This document shows, in pieces, positions 25,961 to 35,031 of a stretch of DNA of 64,000 nt. Position 1 is the stretch's first letter. Each line of letters starts with the position of its first letter. Below the pieces are notes generated by a model. That model had not been told where the DNA came from. It did no database searches and saw only the letters and a program-made list of their open reading frames with translations. The translations under genes were made by a program, and so were the position numbers. The DNA comes from Amycolatopsis bullii (GTDB lineage Bacteria > Actinomycetota > Actinomycetes > Mycobacteriales > Pseudonocardiaceae): contig NZ_BNAW01000027.1 of assembly GCF_014654205.1 (NCBI RefSeq), positions 1 through 64,000 on the forward strand, read 5' to 3'.

Positions 25961-26001
25961 CTGACACCGGAGAGCCACCGCACTGACACGCCCGCTGACA
26001 C
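25961..26001. promoter_or_regulatory. Three CTGACAC direct repeats upstream of the DUF4097 gene
   Basis: CTGACAC occurs at 25961-25967, 25983-25989 and 25995-26001, that is 22 and 12 bases apart, on the far side of the DUF4097 promoter region. The same CTGACA core is found twice in the WYL operator at 21841-21865. A dimeric or oligomeric regulator may bind; which one is not shown. Confidence 0.45.
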
Positions 26002-26007
26002 CGGGAG

Positions 26008-27111
26008 TCAGACGTCGACAGCCAGCCGGTACCCCCGCTTCACCACCGTCTGGACCACCTTCCCGCCCCCCAGCGACGTCCGCAGCCGCCCGATCGCCGT
26101 CTCCACCGCGTGCTCCTCGCCGCCCCCGGGCAACGCCGAGATCAGCTCGCGCCGCGACACCACCCGGCCCGGTGACGCCGCCAGCGCCCGCAGCAGCGCC
26201 ATCGGCGCCGGGGCCACTTCGCGCCACTCGCCGTCCACGATGGCCGCCTGGCCGCGCAGCTCGATCGACCGACCGCCCGCCCGCAACCGCGGCGAACGCG
26301 CGACCAGCGTCTCCGCCACCGTCCGGGCCAGTGCGCCGATCCGCGCGCGGTGCGGCTGGACCGTCGGCACCCCCAAAGCCGCCAACGGTCCAGCCGTGAT
26401 GGGTCCGACGCACGCGGCCACCACCGGGCCGGACAGCGCCGTGACGAGCCCCGGCAGCCGGCCCGTGCGCCGGGCCAGGGCGATGAGCGACGCCGCCGCC
26501 GGCGCGCTGGTGAAGGGCAGTGCGTGGATCGAGCCGTCCAGGACGCCGTCGAGGAGCCGGTCCACCGGGCCCGGGTCGACCGGGCCGACCCAGCGGTACA
26601 CCGGGATTTCGATGACTTCCGCACCCGCCGCGCGCAGCGTGTCCACGAAGTACGGCAGCGGCTCCCCGTGCAGCTGCACCGCGATCCGCAGCCCGTCGAC
26701 CCCCGACGAGAGCAGGTGCTGCAGCAGCTCCGCGTTGCTCTCCGACGCCGGTGAGTACGACTCCGACAGCCCAGCCGCCCGCAGCGCCCCGGTCACCTTC
26801 GGGCCCCGGGCCAGCAGCGACGCCGAAGACAGCCGCGAGAGCAGTGAGTCCCCCAGCCCCCAGCCCTCGGCCGCCTCCAGCCAGCCGCGGAAGCCGATGC
26901 CGGTGGTCGCCACGACCGCGTCCACCGGCGCGGACAGCAACGCGGTGGTCGCCGCGTGCAGCTCCCGGTCGTCCGTCAGCGGCACGATCCGGATCGCCGG
27001 GCCGTACCGGACGCTCGCCCCCTTGCGCACCAGCAGCGCGCCGAGCTCGTCAGCCCGGCGCGCCGCGGTGATGCCGATCACGAAACCGGCCAGTGGGAGC
27101 ACATCGCTCAC
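26008..27111 (-). CDS. nnaR: NnaR-type nitrate assimilation regulator: HemD-like domain plus winged helix
   Basis: 367 aa from GTG 27111, overlapping nirD by four bases. Residues 1 to about 255 are a uroporphyrinogen-III-synthase fold (GFRGWLEAAEGWGL, LARGPKVTGALRAAGL, SESNAEL, CVGPITAGPLAALGV). The last 95 residues are an OmpR-type winged helix (APMALLRALAASPGRVVSRR, then HAVETAIGRLRTSLGG and VVKRGYRLAV). This is the architecture of Streptomyces NnaR, which works with GlnR to activate nitrate and nitrite genes. As the last gene of the nitrate operon it could form a feedback loop. Whether the enzyme domain is active or senses a ligand is not visible. Confidence 0.88.
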   Translation of the reverse strand: MSDVLPLAGFVIGITAARRADELGALLVRKGASVRYGPAIRIVPLTDDRELHAATTALLSAPVDAVVATTGIGFRGWLEAAEGWGLGDSLLSRLSSASLLARGPKVTGALRAAGLSESYSPASESNAELLQHLLSSGVDGLRIAVQLHGEPLPYFVDTLRAAGAEVIEIPVYRWVGPVDPGPVDRLLDGVLDGSIHALPFTSAPAAASLIALARRTGRLPGLVTALSGPVVAACVGPITAGPLAALGVPTVQPHRARIGALARTVAETLVARSPRLRAGGRSIELRGQAAIVDGEWREVAPAPMALLRALAASPGRVVSRRELISALPGGGEEHAVETAIGRLRTSLGGGKVVQTVVKRGYRLAVDV

Positions 27112-27452
27112 GGGCTCTCCACTTCGACGACGCCTTCCCGCACGCGCACCTCGTACACCGGCACCGAGACGCCCGGAGCGTCCAGGCACTCGCCGCTGTC
27201 GAGGGCGAACCGCTCCTTGTAGACCGGCGAAGCGACCACCGGCACGCCGCCGGTGTCGCCGACGATGCCGCGCGAGAGCACCGCCGCGCCGCTGCACGGG
27301 TCCCAGTTGGACAGCGCGTACCACCGGTCGCCCGGCAGCCGGAAGATCGCCACCTGCACGCCGCCGTCGAGCAGCGCCGCCACCCCGGCGTACTCGGGCA
27401 CCGCGCCGACGGGACACACCGCCGTCCAGGTCCGTTCGATCGACGTGGTCAT
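27108..27452 (-). CDS. nirD: Nitrite reductase (NADH) small subunit
   Basis: 114 aa from ATG 27452. Rieske-like fold of the NirD type with the family signature NWDPCSGAAVLSRGIVGD; the Cys-His pairs that bind a Rieske cluster are absent, as is normal for NirD. It partners NirB in the cytoplasmic six-electron reduction of nitrite to ammonium. It overlaps nirB and nnaR by four bases on each side, so the three genes are translationally coupled. Confidence 0.93.
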   Translation of the reverse strand: MTTSIERTWTAVCPVGAVPEYAGVAALLDGGVQVAIFRLPGDRWYALSNWDPCSGAAVLSRGIVGDTGGVPVVASPVYKERFALDSGECLDAPGVSVPVYEVRVREGVVEVESP

Positions 27453-29956
27453 CGCCGCACCTCCGGAACTCCCAGCATCACGGGCACTTTCTGGTCCCGC
27501 TCCTCGCGGAACGAGATCGCCGGGTCGGGCGCGCCCGGCGCGTTGACGAAGGAGGAGAACCGGGCCAGCTTCTCCGGGTCCTCCAGGACGCCCTTCCACT
27601 CGTCGGCGTAGTTGTCGACGTGCTTGGCCATCGCCGCGTCGAGGTCTTCGCAGATGCCGAGCGAGTCGTCGACGATCACCGCGCGCAGGTGGTCGAGGCC
27701 GCCTTCCAGCTCCTCGATCCACGGCGCGGTCCGCTGCAGCCGGTCGGCGGTGCGCACGTAGAACATCAGGAACCGGTCGATCGTCCGGATCAGCGTCGCG
27801 GTGTCCACATCGGACACGAGCAGGTCGGCGTGGCGCGGGGTGGTGCCGCCGTTGCCGCCGACGTAGAGGTTCCAGCCGTTCTCCGTGGCGATGATGCCGA
27901 AGTCCTTGCTCCGCGCCTCGGCGCACTCCCGGGCACAACCCGACACCGCCGACTTGAGCTTGTGCGGGGAGCGCAGCCCGCGGTAGCGCAGCTCCAGCTC
28001 GATCGCCAGCCCGACGCTGTCCTGGACGCCGTAGCGGCACCACGTCGAGCCGACGCACGACTTGACCGTCCGCAGCGCCTTGCCGTAGGCGTGCCCGGAT
28101 TCGAACCCGGCGTCGACGAGCCGCCGCCAGATCAGCGGCAGCTGGTCCACCGTGGCCCCGAACAGGTCGATCCGCTGGCCGCCGGTGATCTTCGTGTACA
28201 GCCCGAAGTCGCGGGCCACCTCGCCGATCACGATCAGCTTGTCCGGCGTGATCTCGCCGCCGGGGATCCGCGGGACCACCGAGTACGTGCCGTTGCGCTG
28301 CAGGTTCGCCAGGTACCGGTCGTTGGTGTCCTGCAGCGTCATCTGCTCGCCGCCGAGCACGTGCCCGTTGCCGAGGGTGGCCAGGATGGACGCCACCGCC
28401 GGCTTGCAGATCGCGCAGCCGCTGCCCGAGCCGTACCGGGCGATCAGCTCGCTGAACGTGGTGATGCGCGTGGCCTGGACGATCTCGAACAGCTCCGCGC
28501 GCGACTGCGTGAAGTGCTCGCAGACGGCCTTCGACTGCTCGACCCCGGCCGCGCTGAGCAGCTTGCTCAGCAGCGGGACGCACGAACCGCAGGCCGTGCC
28601 CGCGCGGGTGCACGCCTTGAGCTTGCCGACGGTGTCGCAGCCGTCCTCGTGGATGGCGTTCGTGATCGCGCCCTTGGACACCGCGTTGCACGAGCAGATC
28701 TGCGCCGCGTCCGGCAGCGCGTCGACGCCGACCGCGGCGCCACCGCCCGCCGGGGCGAGGATCGCGCCCGGCTCGGCCGGCAGCGGACGCCCGACCAGCG
28801 CGCGCAGCGTGTTGTACTCGGTCGCGTCGCCGACGAGCACGCCACCCAGGAGGGTCTTGCCGTCGTCGGTGACCACCAGCTTCTTGTATGTCCCGGCGAC
28901 GGCGTCGTTGACGGCGACTTCCAGCGCACCTTCGGTCGTCGCGTGGGCGTCCCCGAAGGAAGCGACGTCGACACCCATCAGCTTCAGCTTCGTGGACGTG
29001 TCCGGCTCCGGGAACGTCCCGGCCCCGCCGGTGAGCTGCGCGGCGACGATCTCCGCCATCGCGTACCCGGGGGCCACGATGCCGTACACGCGACCCTCGA
29101 CCGCGGCGCACTCGCCGATCGCGTAGATCGCCGGGTCGCTGGTGCGGCAGGAGGCGTCCGTCAGCACACCGCCGCGCGGGCCCAGGTCCAGGCCGGACTG
29201 CCGGGCGAGATCGTCACGCGGCCGGACACCGGCCGAGAAGACAACCAGGTCGACGTCCAGCTCGGTGCCGTTGCCGAGCTTGGCCAGCAGCCGCGAGCCG
29301 TCGGCCTCGATCGCGTCGGTGGACGTTCCCGTGTGGACGGTGACGTCCAGGTTGGTGATCAGCCGCCGCAGCAGCGACCCACCGCCCTCGTCGACCTGCA
29401 GCGGCATCAGCCGCGGCGCCATCTCGACGACGTGCGGCGACAGGCCCATGTCCCGCAACGCCTTCGCGGCCTCCAGGCCGAGCAGGCCACCGCCGATGAC
29501 GACGGCCGAGCGCCGTCCGCGGCCCGGCTTGTCGATCGCCGCGGCGCGGATGCGGTCGAGGTCCTCGATGGTCCGGTAGACGAAGCAGCCGTCGAGGTCG
29601 TGCCCGGGCACCGGCGGCACGAACGGCCGCGAGCCGGTGGCCAGCACCAGGGCGTCGTAGGAGACGACATCTCCGGACGCCGTGGTGACCGTCTTGCCGG
29701 AGCGGTCCACCGAAACCGCCAGCTCACCGAGCCGGAGGTCGACGTGGGAGTCGCCCGCGTAGTCCGAGCCGGGCAGGGCCAGGGTGGCCGGGTCCCACGT
29801 GTCCACATAGGACGTGAGGGCCACCCGGTCGTACGCCGGGCGCGGCTCCTCGGACAGGACGACGATGTGCCAGTTCCCCGAAGGGTCTTCCGCGCGCACC
29901 GCCTCCACGAGCCGGTGGGCGACCATGCCGTGTCCGGCGACGACCAGGGTGGGCAT
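27449..29956 (-). CDS. nirB: Nitrite reductase (NADH) large subunit
   Basis: 835 aa from ATG 29956 with GGAGGT upstream. N-terminal FAD/NAD oxidoreductase (VVAGHGMVAHRLVEA, IGGGLLGLEAA), a BFD-like [2Fe-2S] domain with CSCNAVSKGAITNAI and later CTRAGTACGSC, then the sulfite/nitrite reductase domains. The siroheme-[4Fe-4S] cysteines are in CVGSTWCRYG and GCARECAEA. Electrons flow from NADH through FAD and Fe-S to siroheme. All motifs are intact. It is the fourth gene of the nitrate operon, one base after narK. Confidence 0.95.
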   Translation of the reverse strand: MPTLVVAGHGMVAHRLVEAVRAEDPSGNWHIVVLSEEPRPAYDRVALTSYVDTWDPATLALPGSDYAGDSHVDLRLGELAVSVDRSGKTVTTASGDVVSYDALVLATGSRPFVPPVPGHDLDGCFVYRTIEDLDRIRAAAIDKPGRGRRSAVVIGGGLLGLEAAKALRDMGLSPHVVEMAPRLMPLQVDEGGGSLLRRLITNLDVTVHTGTSTDAIEADGSRLLAKLGNGTELDVDLVVFSAGVRPRDDLARQSGLDLGPRGGVLTDASCRTSDPAIYAIGECAAVEGRVYGIVAPGYAMAEIVAAQLTGGAGTFPEPDTSTKLKLMGVDVASFGDAHATTEGALEVAVNDAVAGTYKKLVVTDDGKTLLGGVLVGDATEYNTLRALVGRPLPAEPGAILAPAGGGAAVGVDALPDAAQICSCNAVSKGAITNAIHEDGCDTVGKLKACTRAGTACGSCVPLLSKLLSAAGVEQSKAVCEHFTQSRAELFEIVQATRITTFSELIARYGSGSGCAICKPAVASILATLGNGHVLGGEQMTLQDTNDRYLANLQRNGTYSVVPRIPGGEITPDKLIVIGEVARDFGLYTKITGGQRIDLFGATVDQLPLIWRRLVDAGFESGHAYGKALRTVKSCVGSTWCRYGVQDSVGLAIELELRYRGLRSPHKLKSAVSGCARECAEARSKDFGIIATENGWNLYVGGNGGTTPRHADLLVSDVDTATLIRTIDRFLMFYVRTADRLQRTAPWIEELEGGLDHLRAVIVDDSLGICEDLDAAMAKHVDNYADEWKGVLEDPEKLARFSSFVNAPGAPDPAISFREERDQKVPVMLGVPEVRR

Positions 29957-29957
29957 C

Positions 29958-31316
29958 TCAGACCTCCGCTCCCGCGAGCGCCAGACCGCGCTCACTCGTG
30001 GGCTGTTCGGCGGGCTTCCGCAGGTAGACCGCCCAGGTGACGGCGAAGCAGAGCCCGTAGAAGACGAGGAACCCGATGAAGGCGGGCACCCCGCTGTGCG
30101 CGTCGGCGAAGGACTGCCGGAACGCCAGGTTGATGAAGAGGCCGCCTTCGGCACCGATCGCGCCGGCCAGGCCGATCAGCGCGCCGGATCGGCGCCGCGC
30201 CTTGAGCAGCTCGGCCGTCTCCTCGGCGCCGTTGGCGATGGCGACCTTCGCCTTGGCGCGGAAGATGGCCGGGATCATCTTGTACGTCGAGCCGTTGCCG
30301 ATGCCGGTGAGCACGAACAGCACGATGAAGGCGATCGTGAACAACGTCAGGGACTTCGACGTCGAGGCGAGGATCAGGACCACCGTGGCCAGTGCCATCC
30401 CGGTGAAGGTGGCGAAGGTGACCTTGCCGCCGCCGATGCGGTCGGCCAGCCAGCCGCCGGTGGGCCGGGACAGCGAGCCGAGCAGCGGGCCGAGGAAGGT
30501 CACCGCGGCCGCCTGCAGCGGCGTGCGGCCGAACTGGTTCTGCAGCACCAGGCCGAAGGCGAAGCTGTAGCCGATGAACGAGCCGAACGTGCCGACGTAG
30601 AGGAACGACATCACCCACGTGTGCGGATCCTTGACGACCTCGCGCATCGCCTTCGTGTCGCCCTTCATGGTGGCGAGGTTGTCCATGAAGAAGTACGCGC
30701 ACAGCGCGGCGACCACGATCAGCGGCAGGTAGATGAACAGCACCAGCCGGGGCGCGGTCGCTCCCGCCGTGCCGATCACGAGCAGCCCGACCAGCTGGAT
30801 CGCCGCGACGCCGAGGTTGCCGCCGCCGGCGTTGAGGCCCAGCGCCCAGCCCTTGTGCTTCTCGGGGTAGAAGGCGTTGATGTTCGTCATCGACGACGCG
30901 AAGTTGCCGCCGCCCACCCCGCCGAGGGCGGCGACGAGCAGGAAGGTGCCGAGTGACGTGCCGGGGTGCAGCACGATCGCGGCCAGCGTGGTCGGGATCA
31001 GCAGCAGCACGGCCGACACGACCGTCCAGTTGCGGCCGCCGAACTTCGCCACGGCGAAGGTGTAGGGCAGCCGCATCAGGCCGCCGATCAGCGTCGGCGT
31101 CGAGACGAGCAGGAACTTGTCGGCGGCGGAGAAGCCGTAGTCCTTGCCCATGAACAGAACGATGACCGACCAGAGGGTCCAGATCGAGAAGCCGATGTGC
31201 TCGGCGAAGACGGAGAACCACAGGTTGCGGCGGGCGACCTTCTTGCCCGTGGACTCCCAGAATTCTTCGTTCTCGGGTTCCCAGTGCTCGATCCAGTGCT
31301 TTCCTTGGTGGGCCAC
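29958..31316 (-). CDS. narK: Nitrate/nitrite transporter, NarK/NNP family
   Basis: 452 aa, major facilitator with 12 predicted helices. The two NNP nitrate signatures can be seen: GVGGGNFASSMTNINAFYPE in the first half and a second glycine-rich stretch, TGIGNGSTYKMIPAIF, in the second half. The N-terminus HWIEHWEPENEEFWESTGKK is typical of actinobacterial NarK. It would import nitrate for the reductase encoded upstream or exchange nitrite. It lies 46 bases after the flavoprotein gene on the same strand. Confidence 0.93.
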   Translation of the reverse strand: MAHQGKHWIEHWEPENEEFWESTGKKVARRNLWFSVFAEHIGFSIWTLWSVIVLFMGKDYGFSAADKFLLVSTPTLIGGLMRLPYTFAVAKFGGRNWTVVSAVLLLIPTTLAAIVLHPGTSLGTFLLVAALGGVGGGNFASSMTNINAFYPEKHKGWALGLNAGGGNLGVAAIQLVGLLVIGTAGATAPRLVLFIYLPLIVVAALCAYFFMDNLATMKGDTKAMREVVKDPHTWVMSFLYVGTFGSFIGYSFAFGLVLQNQFGRTPLQAAAVTFLGPLLGSLSRPTGGWLADRIGGGKVTFATFTGMALATVVLILASTSKSLTLFTIAFIVLFVLTGIGNGSTYKMIPAIFRAKAKVAIANGAEETAELLKARRRSGALIGLAGAIGAEGGLFINLAFRQSFADAHSGVPAFIGFLVFYGLCFAVTWAVYLRKPAEQPTSERGLALAGAEV

Positions 31317-31362
31317 GGCGTGCTCCTTCGTGCGGCGGTTCGAGGTGGTCAGTGGTGATGGG

Positions 31363-32790
31363 TCACTGCGCGGCGAGCCAGTTCGCGATGCCGCCGACGG
31401 TGTCCGTGCACCCGCCGCATCCCGTCGTCGCTCGCGTGGCCCGCGCCAGTGCGGGAGTGTCGGTGGCCCCGGCCTTCCAGGCTTCGATCAGCCGGCCCTT
31501 GGTGACGTTGTTGCAGCGGCAGATCACCGCCGCGGCGGGCAGGTCGGCGGGGCTGGCCGCCGGGGTGCTGCCGCTGGGCAGCGCGCGGCCGAGCAGGACG
31601 GCCAGCCGGTCTTCCGGCAGCGGCGTCCCGCGGTCGTGGAACTGGGTGATGGTCGCGGCCGCGTCGGGCAGGCCGAGCAGGATCGCCCCGGTGACGCGGT
31701 TTTCGCGGACGACGAGCTTGCCGTACCGGCCACCGGTGGGGTCGTTGAAGGTGAGCACCTCGGCACCGTTGTCGGATGCTTCGAGCTGGGTCTCGCCGAG
31801 CGCGGCGAGGTCGATGCCGCGGGCCTTGAGCCGGGTGACGGCCGTGGTGCCGCGGTAGCGGGCCGCCGCGTTCGTCCCGGTCAGGACGTCGGCGAGGACT
31901 TCGGCCTGCTCCCAGGCGGGCTGGATCAGCCCGGCCGGGGCGCCGGGGTGGCGGGCGCAGTCGCCGAGGGCGTGGATGCGGCCGTCACTGGTGCGCAGCA
32001 CGTCGTCGACGAGGACGCCCATGTCGACGTCGAGGCCGGCTTCGGCAGCCAGGCGCGTCTCGGCGCGGACCCCGGCAGCGACGACGACCAGGTCGGCCGG
32101 GACGAGGCTGCCGTCGTCCAGCTTCAGGCCGTCGCCGGGCAGGTAGCGGGCGGCGGTGGCGCCGAACTTGAACGTCACGCCCATGTCGGTCAGCTGCCGG
32201 GCCAGCACGTGGCCGGCGGCCGGGTCGAGCTGGCGTTCCATGACGTGGCCCAACGGGTGCACGACGGTCACCTGGTTGCCGCGCCCGGCCAGGCCGCGGG
32301 CGGCTTCGAGGCCGAGCAGGCCACCGCCGAGCACCGCGACCGGCGCGCCGAAGCGGGCGGCGTCGAGGATCTTGGCGCAGTCGTCGAGGCTGCGGAAGGC
32401 GACCACGCCGGGCCCGGCTTCGAGCCCTTCCACCGGCGGGATCCACGGGTTCGCGCCGGTGGCGAGGACCAGGGCGTCGTAGTCGACGGAGGAGCCGTCG
32501 GCCAGCTCGACACAGCGCTTCTCGCGGTCGATGCGTTCGACGTCGACGCCGAGCCGCAGGTCGATGTTGTGGCGCTGGGCCCACTCATCGTCATGCAGGC
32601 GGACGCTTTCGGCGCTCATCCCGCCCGCGACGACCGCGGACAGCAGCACCCGGTTGTAGGCCGCGTGCTGTTCGGCGCCGAGGACGGTCAGCCGGACCCG
32701 TTCGGCGATCGGGTCCCGGCGGCGGATTTCGTCGGCGAGCCGGGCGCCGGCCATGCCGTACCCGACGATGACGACTTCACGAGGGCTCAC
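31363..32790 (-). CDS. NAD(P)/FAD oxidoreductase with C-terminal BFD-like [2Fe-2S] domain, electron-transfer partner of nitrate reductase
   Basis: 475 aa from GTG 32790, overlapping the nitrate reductase stop (GTGA). FAD motif VIVGYGMAGARLADE, NAD motif VLGGGLLGLEAARGL, C-terminal FAD contact IHALGDCARHPG, then a BFD-like domain with CRCNN and later TTGCGGCTD. It resembles the first half of NirB and the NasB/NasC-type electron donors of assimilatory nitrate reductases. The overlap with the reductase gene supports it as the NAD(P)H-oxidising subunit. Confidence 0.85.
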   Translation of the reverse strand: MSPREVVIVGYGMAGARLADEIRRRDPIAERVRLTVLGAEQHAAYNRVLLSAVVAGGMSAESVRLHDDEWAQRHNIDLRLGVDVERIDREKRCVELADGSSVDYDALVLATGANPWIPPVEGLEAGPGVVAFRSLDDCAKILDAARFGAPVAVLGGGLLGLEAARGLAGRGNQVTVVHPLGHVMERQLDPAAGHVLARQLTDMGVTFKFGATAARYLPGDGLKLDDGSLVPADLVVVAAGVRAETRLAAEAGLDVDMGVLVDDVLRTSDGRIHALGDCARHPGAPAGLIQPAWEQAEVLADVLTGTNAAARYRGTTAVTRLKARGIDLAALGETQLEASDNGAEVLTFNDPTGGRYGKLVVRENRVTGAILLGLPDAAATITQFHDRGTPLPEDRLAVLLGRALPSGSTPAASPADLPAAAVICRCNNVTKGRLIEAWKAGATDTPALARATRATTGCGGCTDTVGGIANWLAAQ

Positions 32791-34835
32791 GCGGCACCAT
32801 CCACAGTAGACAACGACACGGCACACACCTTGAACTCCGGCATCCGGGAAACCGGGTCGAGCGCCGGATTGGTGAACAAGTTGGCGCGTTGCTCACCGGG
32901 AAAGTGGAACGGCAGGAAGACGAGATCGGGCTTGAGGCTCTGGGTGAACCGGACCCGCGCGACGGTTTCGCCGCGCCGGGAGCGGACCAGCGCCCGGTCG
33001 CCCTCTTCGAGTCCGGCCCGCTTGGCGGTGTCCGGGTGGACCTCGACGAACGCCTCCGGCACGACCTCGTTGAGTTCGTCGATCAGCCGCGTCTGGGCAC
33101 CCGACTGGTAGTGCTGCAGCACGCGGCCGGTGGTGGCCTGCAACGGGAACTCGTCGTCGGGCAGCTCGGCCGGGCCGGTGTGCTCGACCGGAACGAACCG
33201 CGCGCGGCCGTCCGGGTGCGCGAAGGCGTCGAGGAACATCCGCGGCGTCCCGGGGTGGTCCTCCGCCGGGACCGGCCAGTGGAGAGCCTCGCCCGCGCGC
33301 AGCCGGTCGTAGCTGACGCCGGAGTAGTCGGCGATGCCGCCCTTCGACGCGATCCGCAGCTCCTCGAACACCGTCTCGGCATCGGCGGGGAACCGGTTCT
33401 CGGGCTGGCCCAACCGGTGTGCGAGGCCGGTCAGGACGTCGAGGTCGGAGCGAACGCCCGGTGGTGGCGTCAACGCCTTGCGGCGCAGCAGGATCCGGCC
33501 CTCGAGGTTGGTGAGCGTGCCGTCCTCTTCGGCCCACTGCGTGACCGGCAGGACGACGTCGGCGAGCGCCGCGGTCTCCGACAGCACGAAGTCGGCGACC
33601 ACCAGGAAGTCCAGCGACGCCAGCCGGTCCTGCACGCGCTGCGAGCGCGGGGCCGAGACGACCACGTTGCTGCCGAACACCATCAGCGCCTTCGGGCCGT
33701 TCTCCTGGCCGAGCGCTTCGAGCAGTTCGGTGGCCGAGCGGCCGGGGCCGGGCAGGCCGGCGGCGTCGACACCCCAGACGCCGGCGACGTACTCGCGCGC
33801 GGCCGGGTCGTCGAGCTTGCGGTAGCCCGGGAGCTGGTCGGCCTTCTGGCCGTGCTCGCGGCCGCCCTGGCCGTTGCCCTGACCGGTCAGGCAGCCGTAC
33901 CCGGAGCCTTTCCGGCCGGGCAGGCCGAGGCTGAGCGCGAGGTTGATCCAGGCGCCGACGGTCGCGGTCCCGGTCGCGTGCTGCTCGGTGCCGCGCGCGG
34001 TGAGGACGTAGGCGTTGCGGGCTCCTGCGAGTTTTTCGGCCGCGAGGCGCATGTCGGCGGCCGAGACGCCGGTGACGCGCTCGGCGCGTTCCGGCCACCA
34101 GCTCGCGGCGATCCGCCACATTTCACCGAACCCGCTGGTCCGGTCGTCCACATAGGACTGATCGAGGTGCCCGCCTTCGACGACGGCGTGCAGGATGCCC
34201 AGGGCCAGCGCGAGATCCGTGCCGGGCGCGGGCGCCAGGTGCAGGCCGGCCAGCTCGGCGGTCGGGGTGCGCCGCGGGTCGACGACGATCAGGTCGGTGC
34301 CGCGCAGGTGCTGGGTGAACGGCGGCATGGTCTCGGCCGGGTTCGCCCCGGCGAGCAGCACGACGTCGGCGCTCTTGAGGTCGGTGACGGGGAACGGCAT
34401 CCCGCGGTCGGCCCCGAAGGCCTTGATCCCCGCGGCGGCAGCCGAGGACATGCACCACCGGCCGTTGTAGTCGATCTGCGAGGTGCCGAGCGCGACCCGG
34501 GCGAACTTACCGAGCAGGTAGGCCTTTTCGTTGGTCAGGCCACCGCCGCCGAAGATCGCGACGCCGTCCGGGCCGTGTTCGGCCCGGATCGCTTGGAGCT
34601 TCCGGGCGACGAAGTCGAGCGCGAAGTCCCAGCTGACCGGCTCGAGCGCGCCGTTCACGCGCAGCATCGGCGTGGTCAGCCGCTTCGGGCCGGTGAGCAG
34701 GGAGCCGGAGGTCCAGCCCTTCTGGCACAGGCCGCCGGCGTTGACCGGGAAGTCCCGCGGCGTGACGCGGGCGCCGTCGAGGCTCATCCCGCACTGCAGG
34801 GCGCAGTACGGGCAGTGGGTGTCGACCTGCGGCAT
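32787..34835 (-). CDS. Assimilatory nitrate reductase, molybdopterin catalytic subunit
   Basis: 682 aa from ATG 34835 with GAGGAGGTG upstream. N-terminal [4Fe-4S] motif CPYCALQC and a fourth Cys in GGLCQKGW; molybdopterin-oxidoreductase body with YNGRWCMSSAAAAGIK (the Cys is the likely Mo ligand), LAGANPAETMPP, GQGNGQGGREHGQ; C-terminal dinucleotide-binding domain with ATTGRVLQHYQSGAQTR. The length and absence of a Tat signal fit a cytoplasmic NasC/NarB-type enzyme. It is the first gene of the six-gene operon and has a candidate GlnR site 72 bases upstream. Confidence 0.92.
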   Translation of the reverse strand: MPQVDTHCPYCALQCGMSLDGARVTPRDFPVNAGGLCQKGWTSGSLLTGPKRLTTPMLRVNGALEPVSWDFALDFVARKLQAIRAEHGPDGVAIFGGGGLTNEKAYLLGKFARVALGTSQIDYNGRWCMSSAAAAGIKAFGADRGMPFPVTDLKSADVVLLAGANPAETMPPFTQHLRGTDLIVVDPRRTPTAELAGLHLAPAPGTDLALALGILHAVVEGGHLDQSYVDDRTSGFGEMWRIAASWWPERAERVTGVSAADMRLAAEKLAGARNAYVLTARGTEQHATGTATVGAWINLALSLGLPGRKGSGYGCLTGQGNGQGGREHGQKADQLPGYRKLDDPAAREYVAGVWGVDAAGLPGPGRSATELLEALGQENGPKALMVFGSNVVVSAPRSQRVQDRLASLDFLVVADFVLSETAALADVVLPVTQWAEEDGTLTNLEGRILLRRKALTPPPGVRSDLDVLTGLAHRLGQPENRFPADAETVFEELRIASKGGIADYSGVSYDRLRAGEALHWPVPAEDHPGTPRMFLDAFAHPDGRARFVPVEHTGPAELPDDEFPLQATTGRVLQHYQSGAQTRLIDELNEVVPEAFVEVHPDTAKRAGLEEGDRALVRSRRGETVARVRFTQSLKPDLVFLPFHFPGEQRANLFTNPALDPVSRMPEFKVCAVSLSTVDGAA

Positions 34836-34906
34836 CGGGCACCTCCTCGGCGTTTTCGGGCGTGCCCTGACGCTAAGGAGGCCGTGTTAACCGGATTCGA
34901 CCGAAT

Positions 34907-34922
34907 GTTTCAGGCAGTTGAC
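34907..34922 (-). promoter_or_regulatory. Candidate GlnR half-site pair upstream of the nitrate operon
   Basis: Read on the minus strand, GTCAA, six bases, then GAAAC matches the a-site/b-site arrangement gTnAC-n6-GaAAC of actinobacterial GlnR boxes at nine of ten positions. It sits 72 bases before the nitrate reductase start, a normal activator position. A second pair is not convincing, so this is tentative. Confidence 0.4.
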
Positions 34923-35031
34923 ATTGCGGCGGTGTTTCCGGCGCCCGGCCGGTGAGATCGCCGTCCACCTGCCGGGAGTCCGGAGGTCAGCGCGGCTTTA
35001 CCGGAGGTGACGCCGGATCTTGCGACCTCGG

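Noticed and set aside
25939..27417. Large open frames in other phases across the nitrate and repair genes
   Set aside because: They are shadows caused by high GC; composition is Arg/Pro/Gly-rich and the frames lack domains and ribosome binding sites.
27108..27452. Rieske-type ferredoxin
   Set aside because: The Cys-His ligand pairs are absent and the NirD signature is present.
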